A stretch of DNA of 64,000 nt from Mesoflavibacter sp037029465 (GTDB lineage: Bacteria > Bacteroidota > Bacteroidia > Flavobacteriales > Flavobacteriaceae): NCBI RefSeq assembly GCF_037029465.1, contig NZ_JAYMEM010000026.1, positions 558,001 through 622,000 of the forward strand, in the 5' to 3' direction. The notes below the pieces were generated by a model. It made no database searches, was not told where the DNA came from, and saw only the letters and a list, made by a program, of their open reading frames with translations. The translations under genes and the position numbers were made by a program. Numbering within the stretch: position 1 is the first letter of the stretch; every line of letters begins with the position of its first letter. Below are positions 9,837-15,997 of this stretch, piece after piece.

Positions 9837-9858
9837 GTGATCGCGACAGGATTCGAAC
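9837..9858. repeat. att site (far end): 22-bp copy of the tRNA-Arg 3' end
   Basis: These 22 bases are identical to 38212-38233, which contain the 3' end of tRNA-Arg(UCU), including the acceptor arm and part of the T-arm. The copies diverge immediately after base 9858. One partial copy here and one complete tRNA next to an integrase is the classic footprint of a tyrosine-integrase element inserted in a tRNA 3' end. The crossover point within the core cannot be fixed from one sequence. Confidence 0.9.
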
Positions 9859-9910
9859 TAAATTTCAAATCCCCTTTATTTATAGGCTTTCACTAATACT
9901 TTCAAACTAT

Positions 9911-9958
9911 GTTGACCGATTTGTGTATTTACAATTTGACTTTCAATCTTATTGTAAA
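9911..9958. promoter_or_regulatory. candidate integrase arm-type sites, far end
   Basis: GTTGACCGAT at 9911-9920 recurs at 38091-38100 and, inverted, at 38061-38071 near the other end. ATTTGACTTTC at 9934-9944 has an inverted match at 38019-38029. The hairpin TTTACAAT (9928-9935) / ATTGTAAA (9951-9958) overlaps these. Shared short motifs near both ends suggest binding sites for the integrase or an excision factor; this is inference. Confidence 0.45.
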
Positions 9959-10009
9959 GATAAGCATTTCAAAAGAGTAAAACTAACTAAACACTACTAA
10001 AACTTATGA

Positions 10010-10207
10010 TTAATCTATTAAGTATTTGTTGACAATTTCCTCTTCTATTCCGCTGTATTCAACAAACTCTTTGATTGTGATAAATTGATATGACTCCTTT
10101 CCAAAGTAGTTTCTAATATCATTTAAAAGCTTACGCCCATAGCGTTCACTACGTCCTGTGATACGCTGAATATCTTTTGGGTATATGCAAGCTCTTTTTG
10201 GGGTCAT
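10010..10207 (-). CDS. small conserved protein, possible DNA-binding
   Basis: This 65-residue protein starts at ATG 10207. I do not recognise a named family. It is basic in its first half (RITGRSERYGRKLLNDIR), which resembles a short helix-turn-helix segment. Its second half (FITIKEFVEYSGIEEEIVNKYL) looks like a second helical unit. It is divergent from the 251-aa cassette protein and is the first gene inside the island end. A role as excisionase-like or regulatory factor is possible but is not shown by the sequence. Confidence 0.55.
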   Translation of the reverse strand: MTPKRACIYPKDIQRITGRSERYGRKLLNDIRNYFGKESYQFITIKEFVEYSGIEEEIVNKYLID

Positions 10208-10431
10208 AATACTCTATCTATGCTTTATCCGTACATCATCCATACTTCATTGTTTTATGATTATGGTGATGGTGATGCGTTGTTAAAATGTTGGAAATCC
10301 CGATAGGGTTTTCAATATTTTAATGACGTTTTTGGTTGTATCGGAATGGATGACCGAAAACGGCATTTGATTTTTAACAACGTGCTATAAAATTACGTGA
10401 TTTGGTTTCATTAATCAAAAAACGAATTATT
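10208..10431. promoter_or_regulatory. divergent intergenic region with nested inverted repeats
   Basis: This 224-base region has no gene. An 11-bp inverted repeat (10278-10288, CGTTGTTAAAA; 10372-10382, TTTTAACAACG) encloses it. Nested inside, about 10283-10323 can fold into a long imperfect hairpin with GAAATCCC/GGGTTTTC and TTAAAATGTTG/CAATATTTTAA arms. The 10-mer TAACAACGTG at 10375-10384 recurs inverted at 13368-13377. It probably holds the promoter of the following four-gene cassette; no clean TAnnTTTG box was found. Confidence 0.45.
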
Positions 10432-11187
10432 ATGGCAAAACAAACTGGTATTATTAAACTGAAAGGAACTATCGGTGGTATTTCCTTTTACAAAACGACT
10501 GACGGACATCTAGCACGTGAAAAAGGCGGTGTGGATGCCAATCGTATTGCTAACGATCCTGCGTTTCAGAGAACACGTGAAAATGGGTCTGAATTTGGCC
10601 GTGCCGGTAAGGGTGGTAAAGTATTACGAAATGCTATTCGTATTCTTTTACAAAATGCAAAGGACAAACGTGTGGTTTCACGTTTAACTAAAACACTTGT
10701 AGCGATTACCAAAACTGACACCACTAATGAGAGAGGATCTAGAACACTTCAAGATGGGAATTTAAGCTTGTTAGAAAACTTTGAATTTAATCTGAATGGA
10801 AAGTTAGGCACAACACTTTTCACCCCGTTTACGAATGCTTTTGACCGTGTTTCTGGGGATGCAATTGTGAACCTTGATGCGTTTTCTCCAACGGTAAGAA
10901 TTGCAGCTCCAACTGGAACAACCCATTTTAAGGTGGTAATGGGTGCTTCTGAATTGGATTTTGAGAATGAAACCTCAACTTTTGAAAATGATGAGACTAC
11001 TATTCTTCCATATACAGCTGATGATACTGCTGTTATTGCCTTAACAGCTTCTTTGACCGCTAACTCAACTTTACCTGTTGTTCAGGTGTTGGGAATTGAG
11101 TTTTACCAAGAGGTAAACGGACAGATGTACGAGCTTAAGAATGGTGCTTACAACGCTTTGGCAGTTGTTATTGTAGATACGCCGTAA
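10432..11187 (+). CDS. conserved Bacteroidota protein of unknown function (251 aa), first gene of the DUF5675 cassette
   Basis: I place the start at ATG 10432, because the protein then begins MAKQTGIIKLKGTIGGISFY, the usual N-terminus of this family as I recall it; the in-frame codon at 10402 would add ten atypical residues. The product is 251 residues with no signal peptide or membrane segment. The first half is basic and rich in Gly, Arg and Asn (REKGGVDANRIANDPAFQRT, then GRAGKGGK). The second half is a beta-rich, low-charge region that looks like a structural domain. The DUF5675 gene follows after 2 bp, then two tiny membrane proteins. The function is unknown. A virion-like or secreted structural role is only speculation. 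Confidence 0.75.
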   Translation: MAKQTGIIKLKGTIGGISFYKTTDGHLAREKGGVDANRIANDPAFQRTRENGSEFGRAGKGGKVLRNAIRILLQNAKDKRVVSRLTKTLVAITKTDTTNERGSRTLQDGNLSLLENFEFNLNGKLGTTLFTPFTNAFDRVSGDAIVNLDAFSPTVRIAAPTGTTHFKVVMGASELDFENETSTFENDETTILPYTADDTAVIALTASLTANSTLPVVQVLGIEFYQEVNGQMYELKNGAYNALAVVIVDTP

Positions 11188-11189
11188 GT

Positions 11190-11612
11190 ATGGAATTAGT
11201 GCTGCATAGAGCCTATTTTAAAGAGGGCACCAATGGTGCTCTCTTTAATTCTGGCAAGTTTCTTTGTCATACCATTGAACTGCCCTGGAACAATAACAAG
11301 CGAAACATTTCCTGCATTCCTGAAGGTACTTATGAAGTTGAACCACGTTTTTCAAAACGGTTTAAGCATCATTTGATTTTGAAGGCTGTAAAAGGTAGAA
11401 GTTTTATTCTCTTTCATCCTGCGAATGATGCCTTAAAAGAGCTTCAAGGTTGTATTGCTCCAGTAACTTATTTGAGTGGTGTTGGAAAAGGGATTTACTC
11501 TAAAAATGCTATGCAAAAACTGTTGTCTTTGGTATATCAAGCTAAAGACAGAAAAGAACAAATCTTATTAACTATTAAATCACAAAATCATGAACATCTT
11601 AGAACGTTATAA
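11190..11612 (+). CDS. DUF5675 family protein
   Basis: This 140-residue protein matches the DUF5675 pattern: an N-terminal strand with a short turn (AYFKEGTNGAL), then FLCHTIELPW, IPEGTYEVEPRFS, FILFHPAN and GCIAPV. The conserved His and Cys positions resemble an L,D-transpeptidase- or lysozyme-associated fold seen in phage contexts, but no catalytic activity is established. It starts 2 bp after the 251-aa gene and overlaps the next small gene by 23 bp. The four genes are therefore very likely one transcript. Alongside small holin-like proteins, a cell-wall role is plausible but unproven. Confidence 0.8.
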   Translation: MELVLHRAYFKEGTNGALFNSGKFLCHTIELPWNNNKRNISCIPEGTYEVEPRFSKRFKHHLILKAVKGRSFILFHPANDALKELQGCIAPVTYLSGVGKGIYSKNAMQKLLSLVYQAKDRKEQILLTIKSQNHEHLRTL

Positions 11613-11832
11613 AAAACCAACCCCCAAATTTTTCAAGACTTTACGCAATATTGGTATTGCATTGGCTACTGCAGGTGGTGCCATCATAGCTGCACCAATT
11701 TCGATGCCTGCCATTGTGGTAACTATTGCTACTTATATGACCGTTGCTGGAACTGTGGCAACCACAGTAAGTCAAGCAGTTGTTACTAATGATGAAAACA
11801 CTGAAATTGATGAGAATGACGATGGATTATAA
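11590..11832 (+). CDS. small membrane protein, holin-like in size and layout
   Basis: This 80-residue protein has a short basic start (ERYKKPTPKFFKTLRN), two adjacent hydrophobic stretches (about 21-45 and 46-64) separated by only a small break, and an acidic tail (NDENTEIDENDD). The layout fits small holin- or pore-like proteins, though many tiny membrane proteins look alike. It overlaps the DUF5675 gene by 23 bp and the next gene by 11 bp, which argues for a tightly coupled operon. Confidence 0.7.
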   Translation: MNILERYKKPTPKFFKTLRNIGIALATAGGAIIAAPISMPAIVVTIATYMTVAGTVATTVSQAVVTNDENTEIDENDDGL

Positions 11833-11992
11833 CACCAAATCTGCCATTATCGGCGGTACTTTCTTTTCATCAATCGTTAATATTGGTGTTGAGGATTTGA
11901 TTACTACCATTATTTTGGCTGTTGTGGGTGCTACTGTGAGTTTTATAGTGTCATTATTGCTTCGGTTTTTGACTAAAAAACCTAAATCTTAA
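11822..11992 (+). CDS. tiny membrane protein, last gene of the DUF5675 cassette
   Basis: The product has 56 residues if translation starts at ATG 11822 (MDYNTKSAIIGG). Earlier in-frame starts at 11780-11816 would read through the acidic tail of the previous gene and are less likely. It contains one hydrophobic segment (about 26-46) and ends in a basic tail RFLTKKPKS. The start overlaps the previous stop by 11 bp. Its last 39 bases overlap the 3' end of the convergent HEPN-like gene. Confidence 0.6.
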   Translation: MDYNTKSAIIGGTFFSSIVNIGVEDLITTIILAVVGATVSFIVSLLLRFLTKKPKS

Positions 11993-12943
11993 ATTTTTTA
12001 ATTGAACGATAAAGGAAAAAGGTCTATTGATTTTAGATGCTTTTTCCTTTTTTTCTTTGTTAAATGAATTTGAAAAATCATTATGCTTCTTATTTTCAGC
12101 TTCAACAATTTCCCTAAAATTCAATAATGATTCTTGACTAACATAATACTTATTCTGATTCAATAATCTTTCTTCTTCGATTAGCGCTTTTTTTAATGAT
12201 ATTCTTTTCCACATTAGTTCATAATACAAATTAACCCTGTCATCAATTTCAGGAATATTCTCTGGAATAAAAGCAGGGAAATACCTACTTTCAATTGCTA
12301 TAATTTCACAAAGAATATTTATGATTGAAAACATTCTGTTACATTCGGAAATGGAATAATAATTATCATTGCCTAGACTATGGCTGATATAGTGTCTATT
12401 TAAATTTGAAGATTCAAAATCAAAACTATTTGTATTTGCATAAAACCAATTATGAAGGCAGTTTTTTAAAGAATCGTTATAAAGTTTTCTCAAATGAGGT
12501 CTAAATTCGCCTTCTTTTGCGCATATATTTTCAACTAATTCCTTTAATGAAGGTTTTCTTTTGCCTTCATCTATTGACCAATTGTAGTATGATAACAATA
12601 CGCCCTCAATTACGGGTGTTAAGCAATTAATTGAAGACAGTAAATCCTTTTTAAAATAATGAAAAGTTGCTTTATCGACCAAATGAGAAAACTTATTCAA
12701 ATGAGGTAAAATTAGAAACCTATAATTAACAAATGCTCTTGAATAAGGATTAAATATTATAGGACTTAATAAATAATTGATTTTTTCATTACAATTATCT
12801 TTATCATAATTTTTAGACTCTATTTCTTCACAAAGTAATTTTATCCTTTCGAAATCTCCGCCGATTATTTCACCATTGATAAACCACCCATATTTTGAGA
12901 GTACTTGACTAACATATCTGTATTTAGCTAAATAATCATCCAT
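11954..12943 (-). CDS. HEPN-domain-like protein with R-X4-H motif
   Basis: This 329-residue protein is of a type I do not match to a named family. The central region (about 100-215) is all-helical and contains NRHYISHS. There, R183 and H188 form the R-X4-H motif typical of HEPN ribonucleases, in the 'LNRH...H' context seen in stand-alone HEPN proteins of defence loci. The C-terminal 70 residues are rich in Lys, Glu and Asn and may be coiled. The last dozen residues are encoded by the antisense of the tiny membrane gene 11822-11992, as if the original 3' end was replaced. HEPN proteins cut RNA in abortive infection and toxin-antitoxin systems, but no antitoxin neighbour is visible. Confidence 0.6.
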   Translation of the reverse strand: MDDYLAKYRYVSQVLSKYGWFINGEIIGGDFERIKLLCEEIESKNYDKDNCNEKINYLLSPIIFNPYSRAFVNYRFLILPHLNKFSHLVDKATFHYFKKDLLSSINCLTPVIEGVLLSYYNWSIDEGKRKPSLKELVENICAKEGEFRPHLRKLYNDSLKNCLHNWFYANTNSFDFESSNLNRHYISHSLGNDNYYSISECNRMFSIINILCEIIAIESRYFPAFIPENIPEIDDRVNLYYELMWKRISLKKALIEEERLLNQNKYYVSQESLLNFREIVEAENKKHNDFSNSFNKEKKEKASKINRPFSFIVQLKNLRFRFFSQKPKQ

Positions 12944-12947
12944 TAGA

Positions 12948-12955
12948 CAAAACTA
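12948..12955 (-). promoter_or_regulatory. possible -7 box (TAGTTTTG) of the HEPN-like gene
   Basis: The sequence on the minus strand fits TAnnTTTG and ends 5 bases before the start codon, so transcription would begin at or near the start codon (leaderless). No -33 element at the right distance was found, so support is weak. Confidence 0.3.
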
Positions 12956-12962
12956 ATTCTTT

Positions 12963-13245
12963 TGGGGCAAAGTGTTGTAGGTGGAAGTGATTATTGATGT
13001 TGAGCGGTTGGAAAGATAAATAAAGGGCATTTTCTAAAAAATGCTCTTTTTTTATGCGCGGTGTTGAGGTGGGTAAATGAAAAGAGTGATACCCTGATAA
13101 GGGATTGAGCGAATGTAATGCCCCCTACCGCAGACACAAGGGAAACATTAATAATTGCTGTAACCTACACCGTTGAAATGGGTGGTGGGGAAAAGATGGA
13201 AAAAATTGTATGCTCTAAATTTCAATGCAAGTACGGAATTGAGCG
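12963..13245. repeat. 283-bp direct repeat, copy 1, flanking the ohr cassette
   Basis: This stretch aligns with 15339-15621 over its whole length, with about 15 differences by eye (two of them balancing 1-base indels). It contains an intrinsic-terminator-like hairpin (AGGGCATTTT 13024-13033, AAAATGCTCT 13038-13047, then a T-run) and the small dyad TACCCTGATAAGGGA-like stretch. A short open frame inside it (13118-13342) is not conserved into copy 2 and I do not call it. The two copies bracket a 2.1-kb segment with four genes. Confidence 0.9.
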
Positions 13246-13419
13246 GTTTTGTGTAAGCGTCAGTAACGGGAAAATGCGCGTCCCTAAACCTCGGGATTCC
13301 GCTGACGCACTAAAGATAGCAAAACGAGTGAATTACCGATGAGGAAATTCAGCCGTTATTGCGCTTACACGTTGTTAGCGGCTGTGTTGCTCTCAAATAT
13401 ATACTGTTGTTTTAACTAA
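13246..13419. other. non-coding structured segment inside the ohr cassette
   Basis: This stretch has no convincing gene. Nested inverted repeats are visible: GTGTAAGCG (13251-13259) with CGCTTACAC (13362-13370), GCGTCAG (13257-13263) with CTGACGC (13312-13318), and a small GGGA/TCCC hairpin (13268-13284). The motif CACGTTGTTA (13368-13377) is the reverse complement of a 10-mer upstream of the DUF5675 cassette. The segment is visibly more GC-rich than its neighbours. It may be a recombination site or a structured RNA. Confidence 0.45.
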
Positions 13420-13866
13420 TTATTTTTTATAGAGGTTAGTATTCCTCAATCCAATTGTTTTTCTATTCTTCCAAGCACCTGTACTCCACAACGCCCAAAC
13501 AACTAAGACGGGTTGGAATAAAAGGCGGACAAATCTTGCGGTATCTGAAGTGATGATAAAGTCTGTTTTATTTACATATTGAGCAATGTTTCCTGGAAAT
13601 ATCAAAACATAAAAAATTGCCAAAGCCCAACCAACATGAACTTTATATTTTGTTAAAAAAATCATAGATAGCCCCAAGGTGAGTTCAACAATGCCTGATA
13701 GAATCACAACTAAATTCTTGTCCATAGGTACCCAATTGGGAACTTGGGCTTGCCACTCCACTCGCAAAAAGGTAAAATGTCCTATTGCGGCGAAGACCAT
13801 AGCTGCTCCAAGTATAATTCTAAATATGTCTTGAACTTTTGTTGTTGGTGAGTACATGCTTTTCAT
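13420..13866 (-). CDS. DoxX-family membrane protein
   Basis: This 148-residue protein has four predicted membrane helices and the DoxX-like layout: a first helix after DIFRIILGAAMVFAAIGHF, then VILSGIVELTLGLSMI, then a central hydrophobic segment, then LLFQPVLVVWALW. DoxX proteins are often linked to redox and oxidative-stress functions. It is the last gene of the ohr-ohrR-bacterioferritin-doxX operon, 14 bp after its neighbour. The role in peroxide defence is inferred from this context. Confidence 0.8.
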   Translation of the reverse strand: MKSMYSPTTKVQDIFRIILGAAMVFAAIGHFTFLRVEWQAQVPNWVPMDKNLVVILSGIVELTLGLSMIFLTKYKVHVGWALAIFYVLIFPGNIAQYVNKTDFIITSDTARFVRLLFQPVLVVWALWSTGAWKNRKTIGLRNTNLYKK

Positions 13867-13880
13867 TGTTTAATATTTAC

Positions 13881-14345
13881 TTAGAGTTGGCGGCTCAAAT
13901 AATTTTGAAGCCCAATTGTTTCGATTAAGGAAACCTGCTGTTTAAGCCATGATAGATGCTTGTTTTCATCTTGCAAATAACTTGTCAAAAGCTGTTCAGT
14001 AACCTTATCACCTTTAATTTGTGGAAGAACTTTATTTAGCCAATCCATTCCTTTTATTTGTTCTTCCAATTCCATTTTAAATTGTTCTTGCACTTCATAA
14101 AGCACTTCTATATTGAGAGATTCCACTTTTGGCACATTGCCAAGTTCCAATAGTCTGGCAGTAAATTTTGCTATTGTAGTGGTTTCCTCGTTATACTCTT
14201 CTAACATTCTGTCAGCAAGTTTGACAAATCCCTTTTTTCTATTGATAATAGAGTGTAAGAAATGCTGTTTGGAACTACAGATTAGACCAGAAACTATGTC
14301 TTGTAAAATTTTAATGCTTTTATCGTTTATTAATGTAGTAGCCAT
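13881..14345 (-). CDS. bacterioferritin-like (ferritin superfamily) protein
   Basis: This 154-residue four-helix protein is of the bacterioferritin/ferritin-like type. The C-terminal half, with DENKHLSWL (E127, H130) and IETIGLQNYL, is close to the bacterioferritin signature. Carboxylate candidates E49 and E50 in MLEEYNEE lie on an earlier helix. It could store or oxidise iron, or protect against peroxide-driven Fenton chemistry. A haem-binding Met equivalent is not certain. It starts 7 bp after ohrR and precedes doxX by 14 bp. Confidence 0.75.
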   Translation of the reverse strand: MATTLINDKSIKILQDIVSGLICSSKQHFLHSIINRKKGFVKLADRMLEEYNEETTTIAKFTARLLELGNVPKVESLNIEVLYEVQEQFKMELEEQIKGMDWLNKVLPQIKGDKVTEQLLTSYLQDENKHLSWLKQQVSLIETIGLQNYLSRQL

Positions 14346-14352
14346 AGAATTT

Positions 14353-14793
14353 TTATTTTGACAAATGAGAAATAATCGAATGCAAATTATCTTTCAGAAT
14401 CATTAATCGTTCAAGCCCTATGCCCGTTCCAAGAATGCGTTCAGCAATACCCTCTGGAATGACATGAGCCTTTTCTTTTAACTGCTTGCCGTTAGTAGTT
14501 AGGTTTACGATGACCTTCCTTTCGTCTGTCATAGACCTTTCCCTTTTTACAAAACCCTGTTGCTCCAATCGTTTAAGCAATGGTGTAATGGTGTTCGTAT
14601 TTAAGATAAGTTTCTGAGCAATGGTATTAACCAACATACCATCCTCCTCCCACAATACCAGCAACACTAAATATTGAGGATAGGTAATGCCCAATTCTTT
14701 AAGAAAGGGTTGGTATTCCCTTGTTATCAATCGAGATGCTGCATAAACAGGAAAGCAAAGCTGATTTTCCAGTTTTAAATAATCACAGGTCAT
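14353..14793 (-). CDS. ohrR: MarR-family organic hydroperoxide sensor OhrR
   Basis: This 146-residue winged-helix repressor closely resembles Bacillus OhrR. KLENQLCFPVYAASR places a peroxide-sensing cysteine at C13, and the recognition-helix region reads LNTNTITPLLKRLEQQGFVKRERS. A conserved DER motif follows in the wing. C13 is the expected reactive cysteine; the other Cys (C3) is very near the start, so a 1-Cys mechanism is likely. It lies 32 bp after ohr in the same operon. It is the probable ligand of the two TATC-N6-GATA dyads in the promoter. Confidence 0.9.
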   Translation of the reverse strand: MTCDYLKLENQLCFPVYAASRLITREYQPFLKELGITYPQYLVLLVLWEEDGMLVNTIAQKLILNTNTITPLLKRLEQQGFVKRERSMTDERKVIVNLTTNGKQLKEKAHVIPEGIAERILGTGIGLERLMILKDNLHSIISHLSK

Positions 14794-14825
14794 TGAGTTA
14801 TAAGTTTTAAAAAATGAGTAAATAA

Positions 14826-15239
14826 TTAGACCAAACAGATTTCTTGTTGAATATTACCTTTAGTAGCTTGTGAATACGGACAAATCTCGTGGGCTTTATT
14901 GATAATGGTTTGTGCCATTTCGCTTTCAACACCATCAATCTTTGCTTCAATTTTAACTGCAAAGTTAATGCCTTTGGCTGCTTTCACTACGCTTACCGTT
15001 ACGGTAGTTTGCGAAGAAACTTCTTGTTTCATTGCTTTAGCAATATGAATAATGGCATTGTCAAAGCAAGCCGCATAACCTGCTGAAAAAAGTTGTTCAG
15101 GGTTTGTATATTTTCCTCCTTCGCCTCCAAGTTCTTTTGGAAGTTTAACTTCTAAATCTAGAATTCCATCGTCACTTTTAACATGACCATCACGTCCACC
15201 AACTGCAGTTGATGATGTTTGATAAATTGTTTTCGTCAT
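14826..15239 (-). CDS. ohr: organic hydroperoxide resistance protein Ohr (OsmC family)
   Basis: This 137-residue thiol peroxidase of the Ohr subfamily reduces organic hydroperoxides with lipoylated protein or dihydrolipoamide as reductant in known members. The catalytic pair is C58 (in GYAACF) and C120 (in HEICPYSQATKGNI). The supporting R16 (GGRDGH) and E48 (NPEQLF) are also present. It is the first gene of the operon ohr, ohrR, bacterioferritin-like, doxX. The promoter at 15281-15310 carries two operators. Confidence 0.94.
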   Translation of the reverse strand: MTKTIYQTSSTAVGGRDGHVKSDDGILDLEVKLPKELGGEGGKYTNPEQLFSAGYAACFDNAIIHIAKAMKQEVSSQTTVTVSVVKAAKGINFAVKIEAKIDGVESEMAQTIINKAHEICPYSQATKGNIQQEICLV

Positions 15240-15266
15240 AATAATTTAATTAATCTTGTTAGATAA

Positions 15267-15316
15267 TATCGTTCGCGATACAAATATATAAGTTTAATTT
15301 TATATCACAAGCGATA
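15267..15316 (-). promoter_or_regulatory. ohr operon promoter with two OhrR-type operators
   Basis: On the minus strand, a -33 TTG (15308-15310) and a -7 TATATTTG (15281-15288) are separated by 19 bases, which fits the Bacteroidota consensus. Two dyads of the form TATC-N6-GATA lie at 15267-15280 and 15303-15316, 36 bp apart. One covers the expected start of transcription and the other covers the -33. Binding by the operon's own MarR-type repressor would block both elements. The match is seen in sequence; the regulator is inferred. Confidence 0.75.
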
Positions 15317-15338
15317 TAAAAAAATAATATCGGGAAAC

Positions 15339-15621
15339 TGGGGCAAAGTGTCGTAGGTGGAAGTGATTATTGATGTTAGGCGGTTGGAAAGATAAATAAA
15401 GGGCATTTTCTAAAAAATGCTCTTTTTTTATGCGCGGTGTTGAGGTGGGTAAATGAAAAGAGCGATACCCTGATAAGGGATTGAGCGAATGTAATGCATC
15501 CTACCGCAGACACAAGGCAAAACATTAATAATTGCTGTAACCTACACCGTTGAAATGGGTGGTGGGGAAAAGATGGAAAAATTGTGTGTTCTAAATTTCA
15601 ATGTCAGTTCTGAATTGAGCG
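15339..15621. repeat. 283-bp direct repeat, copy 2, flanking the ohr cassette
   Basis: This is the counterpart of 12963-13245 at a constant offset of 2376 bp, about 95% identical by eye. It includes the same terminator-like hairpin, here at about 15400-15423. It starts 23 bases upstream of the second OhrR-type operator on the plus strand. The repeat pair could support loss or amplification of the 2.4-kb cassette by recombination. Confidence 0.9.
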
Positions 15622-15730
15622 TGGGGAATGTCGGATATTTACTCGCTTCATTTCTATTGTTTTTTATGGTGCTCGTGAATAACCCTCATTTTAATTTGAG
15701 AACGTATTTGAGCTGTGGATAAGGGGCTAT

Positions 15731-15794
15731 TTTACATAATGGCGTTATAGTACAGAAACTAAATGAATGCTACTATAACTACCCGTTATGTAAA
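15731..15794. repeat. 64-base imperfect palindrome
   Basis: The outer arms TTTACATAA (15731-15739) and TTATGTAAA (15786-15794) and the inner arms GTTATAGTA (15744-15752) and TACTATAAC (15771-15779) are perfect. They are separated by small unequal internal loops, and the terminal loop is 18 bases. The layout (two paired boxes with a spacer) recalls recombination sites such as integron attC, but no integron integrase is in the window. Confidence 0.7.
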
Positions 15795-15806
15795 CATAGC
15801 TTTGGG

Positions 15807-15916
15807 TAGTGTTTAAATTAATAGCTTTTGGCAAAGTGCAGCTCTTTACAGTTGTGAACGAGGTACGAGTAAGCAAGCTGTAATGTGCTGCATAAGCGTT
15901 GGCAATTTAAACACTA
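15807..15916. repeat. 110-base imperfect palindrome
   Basis: The outer arms TAGTGTTTAAATT (15807-15819) and AATTTAAACACTA (15904-15916) are perfect over 13 bp. Inner paired boxes are TGCAGC (15837-15842) with GCTGCA (15887-15892), and TACAG (15847-15851) with CTGTA (15878-15882). It lies about 80 bases past the AAA+ gene stop and has no T-run, so it is not a standard terminator. It may be a recombination site or a structured RNA. Confidence 0.7.
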
Positions 15917-15997
15917 CATGAGAAGGGGAAGCGGAACAAACCAAAAGACAGAGGGTTTTGAGGAACGAAAAAACTGGGTTTTGGTTTGTGGGGAAAT

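Larger units (their letters stand above)
15622..15997. other. non-coding segment with two large palindromes
   Basis: I see no gene in this stretch. It holds two long hairpins (15731-15794 and 15807-15916, listed separately) within a segment of mixed composition. It is bounded by repeat copy 2 and by the 3' end of the AAA+ gene. A plus-strand open frame starting at 15885 runs antisense into the AAA+ gene and is rejected. Confidence 0.6.

Noticed and set aside
13118..13342. Open frame of 74 codons in and after repeat copy 1
   Set aside because: It begins within the repeat and its frame is broken by differences in copy 2; it has no recognisable protein features and overlaps strong dyads.
13024..15429. 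Calling the 283-bp repeats insertion sequences
   Set aside because: They encode no transposase, have no terminal inverted repeats and no target duplication was found.
15731..15916. Calling the two palindromes integron attC sites
   Set aside because: The GTTRRRY and RYYYAAC ends are not matched and there is no integron integrase in the window; they are left as unexplained palindromes.
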